Of a DNA stretch of 64,000 bases, positions 1-11,985 are shown piece after piece. The stretch lies in assembly GCA_011009095.1 (NCBI GenBank), contig VTPC01000419.1, positions 63,592 through 127,591 on the forward strand. The letters are read 5' to 3'. Origin of the DNA: Ignelater luminosus (taxonomy: Eukaryota > Arthropoda > Insecta > Coleoptera > Elateridae). A program made the translations under genes and the position numbers. Within the stretch, counting starts at the first letter, position 1. The number at the start of each line of letters is the position of its first letter. The notes under the pieces were generated by a model. The model made no database searches and was not told the DNA's origin. It was given only the letters and a program-made list of their open reading frames with translations.

Positions 1-120
1 CTCGATAGGTCATTTTCTAAATCATTAAAAAACCACTACTATACGGCTTGCAGCAATCTTAAACACAAACCCAAATAGGAAATCAACGGGGTTAGAGTTT
101 GGAAAGCGTTTTGGTTTCAG

Positions 121-369
121 CTGGGACAAATCCGCAACTGTTGAAAATGGCAAGACCAGTTTTAGGGCCGCAGGTAATACCTAATGGTAAACATAATAAT
201 AATTAGTAATAGCAGTACCTATGTACCTAAAAATAACAATAATATTTTACGTATTTCAGAATTTAACCCGGATGCTATCCCGGACTACGCATATGTTGCT
301 GTTCAAATGGAGCAAGATGCAAAATCTAGTCCAGCGACCAGTTCGAACACAGCTGCCACAAATGGGTAG
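121..369 (+). CDS. Last two exons of an unrecognised host gene (5' part outside the window)
   Basis: Two exons can be read as one frame. Exon 121-173 follows the acceptor TTGGTTTCAG and ends at the donor CAG|GTAATA. Exon 260-369 follows GTATTTCAG and ends at TAG 367-369. The 86-base intron (174-259) is phase 1, and the joined codon G|AA keeps the frame open. The resulting 54-residue tail reads WDKSATVENG through NPDAIPDYAYVAV and ends in a Ser/Thr/Ala/Asn-rich stretch, AATNG. It is richer in GC than the surrounding DNA, as expected of real coding sequence. I do not recognise the protein. A hydrophilic, acidic C-terminal tail, for example a cytoplasmic tail, is possible. The gene must start left of the window. 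Splice choice is inferred from consensus and phase only. Confidence 0.5.
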
Positions 370-442
370 CCTTCACCTTTTTCACTTCGGCCCAGTGAAG
401 CCCAGTCACGAAACAGCACATTAATCGTCCTTCTACACTGCA

Positions 443-769
443 GTGGGATGTTCACATTACTCAGACATTTCTACAGTTAAAGATGACCTTATATCAGGAA
501 GATTACTTGATGAAGACATTTTGAGAGTTCTAAAAACAAGTGTAGTAGCGGTAACCAAGAAGCGCGGCAGACAGTTTGTCACCATACTGAATAGCTTATA
601 TTGTATTCCAACCCAAAAAGGAAAAACCAAGGCAAAAAGGAAAAATATTGTTTCCATCTCTAAAAAGAAAAAGTGTAAAATACGGTTAAACTATTATTCA
701 GATTTGGGAAGGAATAGTCCAGTTTTAGCGGATAGCAATGTGTCATCAGAAGAATGGAATAAATACTAA
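443..769 (+). other. Unassigned open stretch upstream of the LINE
   Basis: This frame is open for about 108 codons but has no ATG near its beginning; the first start-like codon is GTG. Its C-terminal half is very rich in lysine, including KTKAKRKN and SKKKKCK. It could be a remnant of the ORF1 of the LINE that follows, part of the 3' UTR of the gene at 121-369, or chance. No zinc knuckle or other ORF1 motif is visible. Confidence 0.15.
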
Positions 770-1030
770 TGCAAAAAGCAAGAAAGGACGACTGAATCAA
801 ATGGTTGATATCATGAAAAATACTAAAACTTTGGTAAGGCTGAAGGAAAAACCAAGTTAAAATTAGTTTTCTCCTCTCTTTTCGTTTACTTTTCCTAGGT
901 CGATTTCACCTGTAGTGAGTGGTCGCTCTCACCTATGTACAGGGGACAGACTGATCTGCATCAATAATTTTTTTTACCGAAAAAATCAACCCCGGCGCAT
1001 ACAATAATAAACAGTGTTGCGAGAAATAGT

Positions 1031-1972
1031 GTGCAAAATAAAGAGATCAGTTCAAATTGTAATAATAAATTTACTATCGTGCATATTAATGCTCAGTCTG
1101 TTCGAAATAAAATAATAATTTTTGAAGATTTTGTAAATAACTTTAGAATAAAAATAGATGTACTGTGTGTAAGTGAACATCACATGCGACCTGGTGAACC
1201 AGAAAATTTTCTCCTTAAAAATTATAAAGTTATAAGTCACTATACAAGATCAACCACTACAGGTGGGGGTGTTATAATACTTTGTAAAAATAAGATTTTA
1301 TACAATCCTTTAGATAAAATTAGTGAACTGTCAATTGAAAAACATATTGAGATTACAGCAGTAAATTTTGTGCAGGAGGAAATTATTTGCGTTACAGTTT
1401 ATCGGCCTCCAGCTGGGGATTTTGATGTATTTATGTATAAAATGAATGAATTGTTGACAATTTTAAATAATTTTAATTGTGAAGTCGTAATAAATGGAGA
1501 TTTTAATATTAGATTCAATATCAAAGACAAAACTTATGTTAAATTTATAGATATAGTAAACTCTTATGGATTTGTGCATACTATTACCGAATCGACTAGA
1601 CTTTCAAATTGCATTGACAATATCTTAGTAAATTCTGGAAATTTTAGACAGTATAATACTTGGGTCGAGGATCCTGGATTATCGGATCATAAAGCTATAT
1701 TTATTACCATTGAATGCAAACCTACTTTCAAGGATGAAATCACCTCATATAGACCTTATACAGATGTAGGCAAATTTAGATTTTTTAAATTAATAGAAGC
1801 TATAAATTGGAATTTTGTAAATGAAATTCATGTTAACGTTAATACTAAATTTTCAAAATTTATTACCATCTTAATAGAATCGTTAAATTGTGCATTTCCT
1901 GTGGTTACACAAACAAATAAAATAAAATCAAATCAAAAACTAACATGGTACACTATTAATTACGAAAAATGA
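1031..1972 (+). pseudogene. LINE endonuclease domain (N-terminal half of ORF2)
   Basis: This is the exonuclease-endonuclease-phosphatase fold that nicks target DNA during target-primed reverse transcription. Family motifs are in order: FTIVHINAQSVRNK near residues 13-26, SEHHMRPG near 48-55, the YRPPAGD strand near 123-129, INGDFN near 154-159, and the catalytic block LSDHKAIF near 217-224. The listed left end is a GTG, so the true start lies upstream or has been lost. The frame closes with TGA at 1970-1972, which overlaps the ATG at 1969 of the next frame. In related LINEs the endonuclease and RT are one protein, so this overlap most likely marks a frameshift near the usual linker. Confidence 0.85.
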
Positions 1973-3837
1973 AGGAGCATTTAAATTTTTTAAAGGAATT
2001 AAATAAGGATTTTCCCAACTTAAAACTAAATGAATTGATAAATAGTTTTCGTGTAAAATATAAAAAAGAGATGGAACGGGCAAAAAGTAACAAGTACGTT
2101 AAACAAATCCATGATAGCAATCAAAAGCCTAAAGTGTACTGGGATATAATTAATGAAAACAGAAGGGGTAAGATAGTCTCAAACAAGATTAGTTTTGATG
2201 TAAATGAATTAAATAATTTTTTTATAAAACAACCGGAGAATGTATTGAATAGTCTTCCTGTAGTACAAAACACTTCCAGTCCAAATATTCAACAAACAAA
2301 TGTTAAGTTTAGTATACAACCTGTATCAGAAAATAATATGCGTGATGCAATAAATAGATTAAAAAATAAAACTAGTCGTGATTATTACAATTTAAATGCA
2401 GTGTTAATTAAGTGTATTAAAAACATAATCATACCACCGCTTACTAAAGTATTCAATGGTTGTATTGAAGAAGGTATATACCCCAATGCCTTAAAAATTT
2501 CCAAAGTTATACCCATACATAAAAAGGGATCGTTGAATGATATGAATAACTATAGACCAATTTCTCTTGTTCCCATTATACCTAAAATATTCGAAATGTT
2601 AATTAAAGATCAAGTTGTAGATTATTTTGAAGCTAGTAAACTATTTTCTAATCAACAATTCGGCTTTCGTAAAAATAGGTTAGTAACCGAAGCTATAAAT
2701 TGTCTTTTAGATTTTGTAGTTGAAGGTACGGAAAAGTGATCTTGGGTAGGGGCTTTGTATTGTGACCTACAGAAAGCTTTTGATTGCGTCAATCATGATA
2801 CTCTGTTACAAAAATTACAGTTGTATAACTTTGATACCTCTAGTATTAAGCTATTTCAATCATATTTACAAAATCGCAAACAAAAAGTTTTTCTAAATAA
2901 TACTTACTCGGAAGAAGGATTATTAACTTGTGGAGTTCCACAAGGATCCGTATTGGGTCCTATCTTATTTGTTATATATATTAATGATTTACATACGACA
3001 ATATTATCCGGTAAAGTAATTTTATTTGCTGATGATACAACGTTCTTGCGATATCATCAAGATGAGAAGAATTTGTTTAATGAAATGAACATTCATCAAT
3101 CTAAAATCGAAAATTGGCTAATACAAAATTGTTTAAAATTAAATGTAAATAAAACAAAAAAATTAATCTTTTCACATCGAACGCTTGTAAATCATCAAAA
3201 TGAAGATTCTGTGAAATTTCTAGGAGTATGGTTAGATCCAGTATTAAGTTGGGATAGTCATATTGAATATTTAGCCACAATTCTTTCAAGAAATTTATTT
3301 GTTCTACGTAACTTAACTCATATTGTACCTACCCAAGTAGCTGTAACCGCATATTATGCTTTAATAAACGACCACATGGCTTATGCTGTTGTATGTTGGG
3401 GACATTCTACTCATGCTAATAGAATCTTCAACCTGCAAAGAAAAGCTGTACGTATCATTACAAAAAAATCTTATGCCGATGATGTAAAACAAGATTTTAT
3501 TAGTTTAAGCATATTAACATTTCCATCCCTTTATATTTTTAATTGCTTAATTCAAACTAAAAAATATTTAGACGATTATAATACACAAAATAATGTTCAT
3601 AATTATAGTACAAGAGATAACTTTAAAATTTGTTTAGATTACTTGCGTCTTAATTCAAGTAGATATAGTAAAAATTATTATGGCCCATTGTTTCTCAATA
3701 AATTGCCTGTGAACATTGTAAATTTGCCATTAAAATCGTTTAGAAATAAGATTAAAAGATATCTGATAAGTGAAGCCTTTTACTCAATTCAGGAATTTAT
3801 GGATCATGAATTGAATTCCTGTAGCATAGGCATGTAA
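1969..3837 (+). pseudogene. LINE reverse transcriptase (C-terminal part of ORF2) with one stop codon
   Basis: One reading frame runs from 1969 to 3837, interrupted only by TGA 2737-2739. Reverse transcriptase blocks appear in order: a linker rich in Lys/Arg, NYRPISLVPIIPK, NQQFGFRKN, then after the stop the A motif CDLQKAFDCVNHD with the first catalytic Asp, GVPQGSVLGPIL, and the C motif LFADDTT. The C-terminal part has NYSTRD, common at the end of CR1-like polymerases. The stop falls between the fingers and motif A, so the protein could not be made without readthrough. The apparent start at 2755 is only a TTG inside the same frame. Confidence 0.9.
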
Positions 3838-4055
3838 AATAAATACAGCCTTATTATCATATCAAGAGAGATCTGTGATATATTAGAAAAAAAAATTTAC
3901 TCCGCTTTTTTAAAATTTATAATTTGCATTATGTATTTTATTGTATTTATTTATTGTATTAAGTATTAGTGACTTGTTATTCTACACTGTATTAAACTTT
4001 ATTGTATTATTGACTTGTGCAAATACTCTGTATACTAGCATAAATGAATAAATGA

Positions 4056-5563
4056 CAAAAAATTTGTATTAGTTGTTTTTTGCCAAAAATTAAAATATTT
4101 TCGTTTATCAGAACCGTATGTGTAACGACTTGACAAAAATAAATAGTAAATTTAAAAAAAACGAAATTATCTCATTTCTTTCAAAAAGTGGTCGAACTCT
4201 CCCGGACTTACCCTAATATCTTTTTAAGTACATTCCTTAGTTGAATTGTTTTCAATTTAGTTTAGTCTGCTTTTTGTGTTTGTTTTAAAAAAATAAAATG
4301 CGAAAACGAGAGAAATACGTAAACGAACACTAAACAATAAACGTAACCTCGAATTCCAGGAAATAAATATTTTAGATTAAGTAATGGCTAGAACGGAATT
4401 TTATTTCTTTTTTGTCAAACGTCGTATAAGTATCAGAAGTTACCGGTAAACACAATTTATAGAAATAAAAGTATAAACCGGAAAAGTACATTAGTCTTAA
4501 AAGCATTTGCTGTAATTTGATTTAAACAAAGAAACTTGAGAATAGCTTTATTTATTTTTCAGGAATAAAGAAAGCCTCGATTTGTAAAACTGCTTATACC
4601 GCGTCGTTCTGCTTGCTTCAATAATACAATTCGAGTAAATTGAATGCAACAAAGCATAGAATAAAATTACCAAGTCATATTGCTGAGAATGGCTTGAAAG
4701 CAACTACATCTATTGTTAGTTATAGACTATAACGTAAATTATTATACAGCAAGTTATTATCGCGCAAGATTCACTGCAAGAACTGATTTTATTTTTATCA
4801 TAAATTTAATAAGTGCAAATTCATAAATGTATTTTGTAAATGTCTTACATATAATGCTTTAATTGAATGCATAAATGCCCAAAAAGAAAGCCAAGAGCTT
4901 TATTTAAATTGATTTAAGGCTTGAGAGACTACAGAAAGAAATATAAGAAAAAATTTTCATAAAACTTCACGAATATAACTCGTCTTGAAAACGAAATATT
5001 CTCGGTTTAAAAACCACAGCAGTTTTTCTGTACAATTATTTTGCATTTCTGTATATCACGTTTTGGAAAGTTAGTTGCTGCCCCGCAGGAAAATAATGCC
5101 GGCTTTGAAGAATCTGCGGAGGTAACATTTTAAATGTTTCAATAGAACATTTTTTCAAGAAACACGGATGTGTGGTTTACAAAGGTTTGAAAGTTTATTG
5201 TTTCATGTACGGTATGTATGTACATTACTACGTACTACATGTATGTATAGGCAGGCGCTACTTCCTTTTACAACTGTACTGCGGTTACATACTTTAAAGC
5301 TGCTATCATCACCGTTTCACTAAAAGCATGAATTGAAATCATAAACAGAAAAGTGATGATTTCTCTAATTTGCTTAGTAGTTTAGTACTTTATAACCACA
5401 TACAAAACGTTTCTATCGGAAGAAACTTAATTAGAAAGAAAATTAAAGGAATGTTAGAAGTTTCATCAAAGACGAGCATGACTTTGTTGTTTTTTGTTTC
5501 TATTTTTCACGATCAAGGCGGCATTTTTTCATATGCAATTATGAAGACTTCTCTGTAGGTAAC
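4056..5563. other. Intergenic AT-rich stretch
   Basis: No open frame longer than about 60 codons, no RNA gene and no recognised transposon protein was seen here. A short frame at 5370-5558 has no family resemblance. The right end is the 5-base target duplication GTAAC (5559-5563) of the gypsy element that follows. Confidence 0.5.
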
Positions 5564-5664
5564 TGTTATATATAATTTGTTCTATCTGATTATTGTACTT
5601 TAATACGCAACAGATAATAAAATAATTTTCAAAAGTTCAAAAAGCATTTTCGAACGACATAATA
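5564..5664 (+). repeat. 5' LTR of the first gypsy element
   Basis: It starts TGTTATATATAAT and ends GACATAATA. The sequence TGGCGACGAGAGAG begins at 5668, three bases after the LTR, and is a good candidate tRNA primer-binding site, because such sites begin TGG opposite the tRNA CCA end. Confidence 0.9.
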
Positions 5665-5705
5665 AATTGGCGACGAGAGAGAAATTTATTTCTAATATAC
5701 GTATA

Positions 5706-6638
5706 ATGGATCAAAAACAATTCAAACAATTCATTGGTCTTCAACAGAAAATATTACAAGCGATGGTTGAAAAGAAAACTTAAGAATCGACTACTTCCTC
5801 ATCGACATCTGTCACATACATTTTTGAAACGTTTGATAAAAGCAAAGAACGTTTCGAAAATTATTTGGAATGATTTACCAAGTATTTAGAATTGAAAGGA
5901 ATAAAGTGCAATGTAACCGTTGCAAAATCGGTTTTACTGAACAGTGTGGGTGCTGAAAATTACGAAATACTAAAATTGAAAATTTTTCCGAGACAAATTG
6001 CTGACTTAACCTACGATGAAGTTGTGAAACATTTAAAAGAATTATCACCAAAATCGAACATTGTTGTAGAACGGCATAGGTTTCTATCACAAAAACAAGG
6101 ACCTGGAGAACAACTTTTAATAGAGAACAACTCGGACTTCAGCAAAATTTTAAAGAAAGCCCAAGCTATTGAAACTTCGAAGTTAGACAACAAAGAAATA
6201 TCTAGTAACTGCGATGCATCTTCATCCACGAACACATCGATTGACGGAAATCGTGTTTCGAGATCTCAACACAGAGAAAAGGTGAAGAGAAATTTTTAAC
6301 ATACCAGAAGAAATTCTCGAATAGACTTGAAGCAATTAGGAATCAATGGAAAATGCCTTAGGTGTGGCCGCAATAATCACAATGCAAAAAATTGTCTAGA
6401 AAATCCATACAAACTGAAATGTACCAGCTGTAATAAAAAAAGACATCTAGAAAAGGTTTGCATACAACAGTTAATTCAAAAAAAGAAAAGTGTGAACGCA
6501 GTTGAAATGTCAGATGACACAAGTTTGACAGATTTTTACAGTACCTTTCAAACCATTGACATTTACGAAAAAGAAACCATTCCAAATCAATATCTACAAA
6601 AATATTTTGTGTGCCTCAAGACAGAAGAAAAAATTTAA
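5706..6638 (+). pseudogene. gypsy gag with one CCHC zinc knuckle, broken by stops
   Basis: Gag coats the RNA genome in the particle. The frame starts at ATG 5706 soon after the primer-binding site and is interrupted by TAA 5781, TGA 5871 and TAA 6297. Its middle has the retrotransposon gag pattern of an ELKGI strand followed by an AKSVLLNSVG helix and a DLTYDEVVKHL helix. The nucleocapsid part shows CLRCGRNNHNAKNC, a canonical C-X2-C-X4-H-X4-C knuckle. It is followed by a second, imperfect one beginning CTSCNKKRHLEKVC. Confidence 0.85.
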
Positions 6639-8261
6639 AAATTTGAAGTAGATTCTGGCGCAGGTTATAAACATACGAAAATCTCAATTTGAAAAACTTC
6701 AACTTGACAACAAACTTCAATTTCCTAAAATTCGTTTTCGATCACATGCAACAGAGACTTTCGATCCGTTGGGCATTGTAGAAGTTCAAGTTTAATATAA
6801 CGACAAAGAATCAAGAGAAATTATGTTTGTTATTCCTGAAACTTTTTGGGAAAATCATAGATTCGACATCTGAATATCAAATTACAAGACATCAATAAAG
6901 AAACGAAGGGTTTAATTTAAGACAATTCAGTTTTCAATGTTGACACTTCAAAAGCTTTGAATTACATGCTTTCAAAATATAAAATAATTTTCGAACAAAG
7001 AATTGGTCAGATCCACAACGTCAAATTGTCATTAAAATTAAGAGAAAAGGCAAAACCGATTGCCTATAAAGCTCGTGAAATTCCACATGCTTTGAAGAAG
7101 AACGTAGAAGAAGAACTGAAAATTTTAGAACAAGAAATTATTTCAAAGGTAGTGGAAAGTGACTGGGCATCACCGTTAGTTGCAATTACAAAGGCTGACG
7201 GTTCTGTACAGATATGTGTAGATTATAAAATGGGAGTAAATCCTCAACTTCAGTCAGCACATTATCCCATTCCAAAAATCGACGATATTTTAAGTAATCT
7301 ATACAATTCTTCATTCTTCTCTTCGTTGGATCTAGTCAAAGCCTATCTGCATGTTCCTATGGTTGAAGAAAGTGCGAAAATTCAAACAATTATTACACAC
7401 AAAGAAACTTTCAGATTCAATCGTTTATCCTTTGGCATCAAAACTGCTCCAAGCGAATTTCATTGCGTTATGGATCAAATATTAGATGGTATTCCTGGTG
7501 TAACTGCGTACTTCGATGATATAATTGTTCATGGTTTGACATGAATGTTACAAAAATCTTTGTAAATGCCTTGATCGACTAAAGAATATGATTTACATTT
7601 AAATAAGAAGAAATGTCAATTTTTTAAGACTACAATATGTTATTTGGGTTATGTCATAGAAAGATAGAAAATTTTGAAAGATCCATCAAAAATTCAAGCT
7701 ATTATGAGTGCTCCAAGACCACAAAACCAGGATGAAGTCAAAAGATTCTTAGGCATGGTGACATATTGCGCCAGATTTATTCCAAATGTTTCAACAATTA
7801 CATATTCATTTCGCCAGTTGTTGAAGAAAAATCGAAAATTCTATTGGTCATCTAATTGTGAATCAGCATTACAGAAACTTAAACAAGAAATTTTAAGTGA
7901 TAGAGTATTAACACCATTCAATTCAGAGCTTCCAGTTACAGTAGCCTGTGATGCTTCACCAACGGATATTTCTGGTATTTTATCACGTATTATAAATCAT
8001 GAAGAAAGACCTATTGCTTTTGCATCGAGATCGCTTTCAAAGGCTGAAATAGATTACAGTCAGTTGGATAGAGAAGCACTAACCTTAGTATTTGCATTGA
8101 AGAAATTCTTCTATTTTCTTTATGGTCAACCTTTTGCATTAATTACAGATAATCGTCAACTTATTCATATTTTTCACAAAAATTCGAAACTTCAACAAGG
8201 CTCTTACGATATGCAGCCTGGCTTACAAATCTTAACTACCAGATTAGACACAAATCATTGA
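6639..8261 (+). pseudogene. gypsy protease, reverse transcriptase and RNase H
   Basis: The gag frame continues without a shift. The protease active-site loop VDSGAG is at about 6650 and is soon followed by stops. The RT follows at 6957-7544, with SDWASPLVAITKADGS, the DYKMGVNPQLQ block, FSSLDLVKAYLHVPM carrying the first catalytic Asp, and AYFDDIIVHG carrying the paired Asps. A stop at 7542-7544 precedes the connection. RNase H at 7674-8261 shows KRFLGMVTYCARFIP, TVACDASPTDISG, SQLDREALTLVFALKKF and ITDNRQL, covering the usual D-E-D active-site positions. The frame is lost near 8260. Confidence 0.9.
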
Positions 8262-9190
8262 AGAAACTGTTCATGTAGATTTTTTACCAAGAGCACCAAT
8301 TCAAGTACCAATTTTAACAACTGAGCATAATATTGAAAAGGAAGTCGCGTTAGTAACTAACGAAGTTATTTATCAAATTTCAAATTTTGACTGAAGAAAC
8401 TACACGAGATGAAGAACTTTTAAAACTCAAATCAGATTTGTTAAATGGAGGAATATTCGATTCAGAATTTTACCTCCAAAATGGTGTAATCCTCAAGAGT
8501 CAACGTGCGGTAATATCGAAGACCCTACAAGATGTTGTGCTAAAAGAGCTCCACAATGTACATATTGGCATCGTAAAAATGAAACAATTGGCAAGAAAAT
8601 ACGTTTATTGGAAAAATATTGACCAAGATATTGAAGAATTAGTGAAGTCTTGTCCTGACTGTGCGTTAATTGAAAAGAATCCTGCAAAAGTACCTCTTCA
8701 TTATTGAGATGAACCAAATGAAAATTTCAAAAGAGTTTATATAGACTTTAGGGGACCTTACGAAAACTATTATTTCTTACTTCTAGTAGACGCAAAATCA
8801 CGATGGGTAGAAGTTCGCATATTAAAAAACGCTTCTACATCGGAATCAACAATTCAATTGTTGCAAACAATATTTTGCATGCATGGTTTCCTGCAAACTG
8901 TGGTTTCAGACAATGCAACAAGATCCAAGAGTGAAGTTTTTACAAAATTTTGCAAAGACAATGGCATTCAACAAAGATTTATAGCTCCGGGTCATCTTCA
9001 AACCAACGGAATAACTGAAAGAAATATTTTAACCTTCAAACAGAAATTGAAAGCAATGTCAAGCTCAAATTTAACACTTCAACGAAAAGTTCAAGAAATT
9101 TTATTGAAATATCGTTGGGTGCCATTGGCAAATGGAAAATCACCTGTTGAGTTATACCTTCATAGGAAACTACGTATTAAATTAGACTAA
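8262..9190 (+). pseudogene. gypsy integrase, frameshifted
   Basis: After 8261 the reading changes phase at least twice. A bridge at about 8248-8390 contains HVDFLPRAP. The integrase proper begins near 8387. The H2C2 zinc domain is seen as LHNVHIG through KSCPDCALIEKNP. After TGA 8705-8707 the same frame gives the catalytic core, with VYIDFRGPY carrying the first Asp, VSDNAT the second Asp and GITERN the Glu. The DDE triad is therefore still legible. The C-terminal domain is short and followed by stops, and a fragment near 9240-9490 probably represents the decayed tail. Confidence 0.85.
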
Positions 9191-9524
9191 CTTATTCCTT
9201 TAAAAAAAAATTGCTTACTAATGTTTATGGAGTTCGCAATTATAGGTAGGGGACAGAGTCCAAGCGCGTTGGTATCAGAACAGCAGACCTTCTTGGAGAC
9301 TTGATATCATAATTGCGAAATCTGGTGAACTACATAATCTAGTTCGTTTAGATGAAGATAAATTTACTCTTAAAAGACACATCGATCAACTACGTTAAAC
9401 AAGAGCTTATCAAAATGAAAGAATCAGAGAAACAGTGGCTGAAACTCCTCCAGCAATATGTGTGCGAAGATCTGAGAGACTGCAAAAAAATTTAATAATA
9501 AGTTTTCAAATTAGTCCGGGAGAT

Positions 9525-9625
9525 TTTTATATATAATCTGTTCTATCTGATTATTGTACTTTACTAACCAACGGATAATAAAATAATTTTCAAGAGTTCA
9601 AAAAGTATTTTCGAACGACATAATA
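9525..9625 (+). repeat. 3' LTR of the first gypsy element
   Basis: This direct copy of 5564-5664 has about eight substitutions, including TG to TT at its first two bases. The purine-rich GGGAGA at 9518-9523 just upstream is the likely polypurine tract. Confidence 0.9.
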
Positions 9626-9630
9626 GTAAC

Positions 9631-10839
9631 GATGCAAGTATTAAACGAAAAGAATTTTTCAAGGGCAGGTTGTACTAACTGTAACTTCAAATTTTAATAC
9701 AGGCCCAACTGCATGAAAATGATTATTATAACAATTGAATCTCGATCAAACTTTGAACTTGGTACAACTCGCTCCAAGCAAATGGTCCCAAACCTAAATG
9801 TACACAACTTACAATTTCCGAAGAAAAAAACAACAACGAAGTGCTCTCAGCTCTGTAGGCAATACAGACTGTACTATTGATGGCAGCAAAAGTTCTACCT
9901 GCATACGACACGACGTTTTCTTTCTGAGATACAGACACCAATACATTACAATCTATGATATTAAGTTTACTTCCTTTCCTGTTTTGTCTTAAGTGCAACG
10001 TAGAAAGTTCCATTTCCATGCAGCTAGTTAATCGTTCTCGAGATATTAAAACACTTCAAAGAAACAACAAAAGAGGTCGGTGTTTACATTTCGTCATATT
10101 AGTCAAATTAAGCTGTTTCCTGAAACTTTGGATAGTTTCTAGTCTTCAACTACCGACAAAAACAATCCCATCTCGATACCATAAACTTTTCCTAACATTC
10201 AGAAGACGTTAGAAAAACAAAAGCGATCGCTAGTTAGCTTTTGGTTTAAAAGTTTTTACCTTTGCATTCCTTCCATTAGCTGATCCTTCATCACGGTGGC
10301 ATATGCTGTTCATGAAATAGGAAAGTGTTAAGCAATCATCTGAAAGAGTGATTGATCGGTACTCTCTGGTACTTTAAACTTTCTAAGACTCTTAAAGTTG
10401 TATTTTAAGTAGTTGAGCATTAAAATTCGTCATTCTACCAAATAAAAATAAGCTATTAGACTTCGTTAAGCTGACCTATGAAATGGATGTGGAAACAAAA
10501 ACTAAAATCTTAACGATAAGATATTCCTAGTTTTCGATAGGACGACTCATTAAGTCCCAAACTATTTAACGAAATTATATACCAAATTATTGAGTTTTCA
10601 AAGGTATTAATATAACATGAAATGGGCTCAAATCAAATCTATGTTATGGTTCTTGCAAATGCAGATGTACCTACAGCCAAACAATATAACATGCAGATAT
10701 TAACAGACAAAACACAAGCGATGGTGTTATTTAAAAAAAACATAAATGAGCTTCAATTATTTGGGAGAAGAACTGTCAACTATCGAGTCAACATAATTTG
10801 TTAGAGTGGAATAACAAATATAAAAAGGGACCAAAGCAT
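9631..10839. other. Stretch with no recognised gene
   Basis: Several frames of 60-97 codons overlap on both strands here. None has a family motif, a credible start context or consistent composition. I see no RNA gene or clear repeat. Confidence 0.4.
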
Positions 10840-11185
10840 TTAGGCACCTCAGAGCCGTAACAAGACAGATCAATTCTTACTTACCGAGCAGAAAAGAGAA
10901 CAGATATGGCAAAGACAAAGCAACTGCTACGAACAACCGAAATAAACTGAGTTATAACCGGACAGAGTACAAAATCAGACAATAAAAGAAACCAAATAAC
11001 AGACACTATTCTGAAATTTACAAAACAGAAGAAAAGAATTAATTTATTGACAGGATGAAGAATAGAGTGATTAAAATAACTAGAGACTAAAAACCGCAAC
11101 GACATAGAAACCCGGAAAGATTCGTAAAGAGATGGACTACCTCTGAGTTGAGTCGTGGCAAACATCAAACGCAAACGCAGTTTTG
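10840..11185 (+). mobile_element. Possible 3' fragment of an RTE-like LINE
   Basis: A plus-strand reading, broken by stops, contains DRMKNRVIKITRD followed shortly by HRNPERFVKRWTT. This resembles the C-terminal block of RTE-like polymerases, where an Arg-rich 'GRP..RW' segment ends the protein. The better preserved LINE at 60-63 kb has the equivalent RGRPRRSW. The match is short and no RT core is present, so this is only a candidate remnant. Confidence 0.3.
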
Positions 11186-11985
11186 TGGTAGACCAGTGGC
11201 ATCGACAGCGCGTTCTGTTGTGTTAGTAAGTCCGTGAAGGAATACTGTTTCGGATTTGTCTTTACTACAAAGGAAAGCCAGGACAAAATTAAAATAACGT
11301 CATCTACCATGGTTCAAAGCTAGGCAAGGCACAATTTTTCATAATGCTTTAACAGAAAAACCAAACAAAGATTGTCTGCACGCCGCAGTAAAGTAGCGTT
11401 TACCACAAGAAAATTCCCGTCACGACAACAAAATTTCTGTTTCGACAAGACGTTTCAATCCTGAGATATATCGAGAAAGTGAAACCTCTCCCTATTTGTC
11501 AGGATGGTTGTAACAAAGACAAAGCATAAGACAATGAACAAACTAAGGAACGATCAGCAACTGAGGTTGCAACTACCACTAAAGAAAACTGCTGCCAATG
11601 CTGCCAGAAGTAGTGGACAGGATAAAATCTTTCTTTGCCAAAACTTAGCATGCGCTGACGAAACTCCTACTGAGTTAAGCGACTGAGCATTCTTGAATGT
11701 ACCTGATTTAACTATAACCCACCCAATCTCGTTTAGAGACTTCATCCTTATACCTACTAGATCTCGTAATGATTGATGAATTTTTTGTTTTTTTTTTTGT
11801 GATCAAAATTGGGGGTCGCCTATTGTTTCCCATTGGAAAGCTAATAGCATGAGAAAGCCATCCAAAGGTTTCCTAATTACAAATCCGTAAACAAAACTTT
11901 TTTTGTCTTCTTTTAGTTTAATTATCGAGAAATGAATATAAAAGTGGATTTTGTTCATTTTTGCATGATCTCTAATGGTGAAACC

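Larger units (their letters stand above)
1000..4055 (+). mobile_element. Degraded non-LTR retrotransposon, CR1/Jockey superfamily
   Basis: An apurinic-like endonuclease and a reverse transcriptase lie in LINE order, followed by an AT-rich 3' UTR ending in short repeats of the type ATGAATAAATGA near 4044-4054, with no long poly-A tail. A short-repeat tail rather than poly-A suggests a CR1/Daphne/Crack type of LINE rather than Jockey proper. The 5' boundary is not defined and about 1000 is a guess. The body has only two clear lesions, a frame change at 1969-1972 and one in-frame TGA at 2737-2739, so it is a fairly young copy. Confidence 0.85.
5564..9625 (+). mobile_element. Ty3/gypsy LTR retrotransposon, defective, about 4.06 kb
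   Basis: The element has two 101-bp LTRs, a primer-binding site, fused gag-protease-RT-RNase H and an integrase. It is flanked by the identical 5-base sequence GTAAC at 5559-5563 and 9626-9630, which fixes both ends. The LTRs differ at about 8 of 101 positions, so the insertion is not recent. Gag and most of pol share one reading phase (5706-8261), indicating an ancestral single gag-pol frame. Stops and at least two frameshifts kill it. The pol sequence resembles the Mag-like and related insect gypsy lineages, but the exact clade is not resolved by eye. No envelope gene is seen. Confidence 0.92.
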
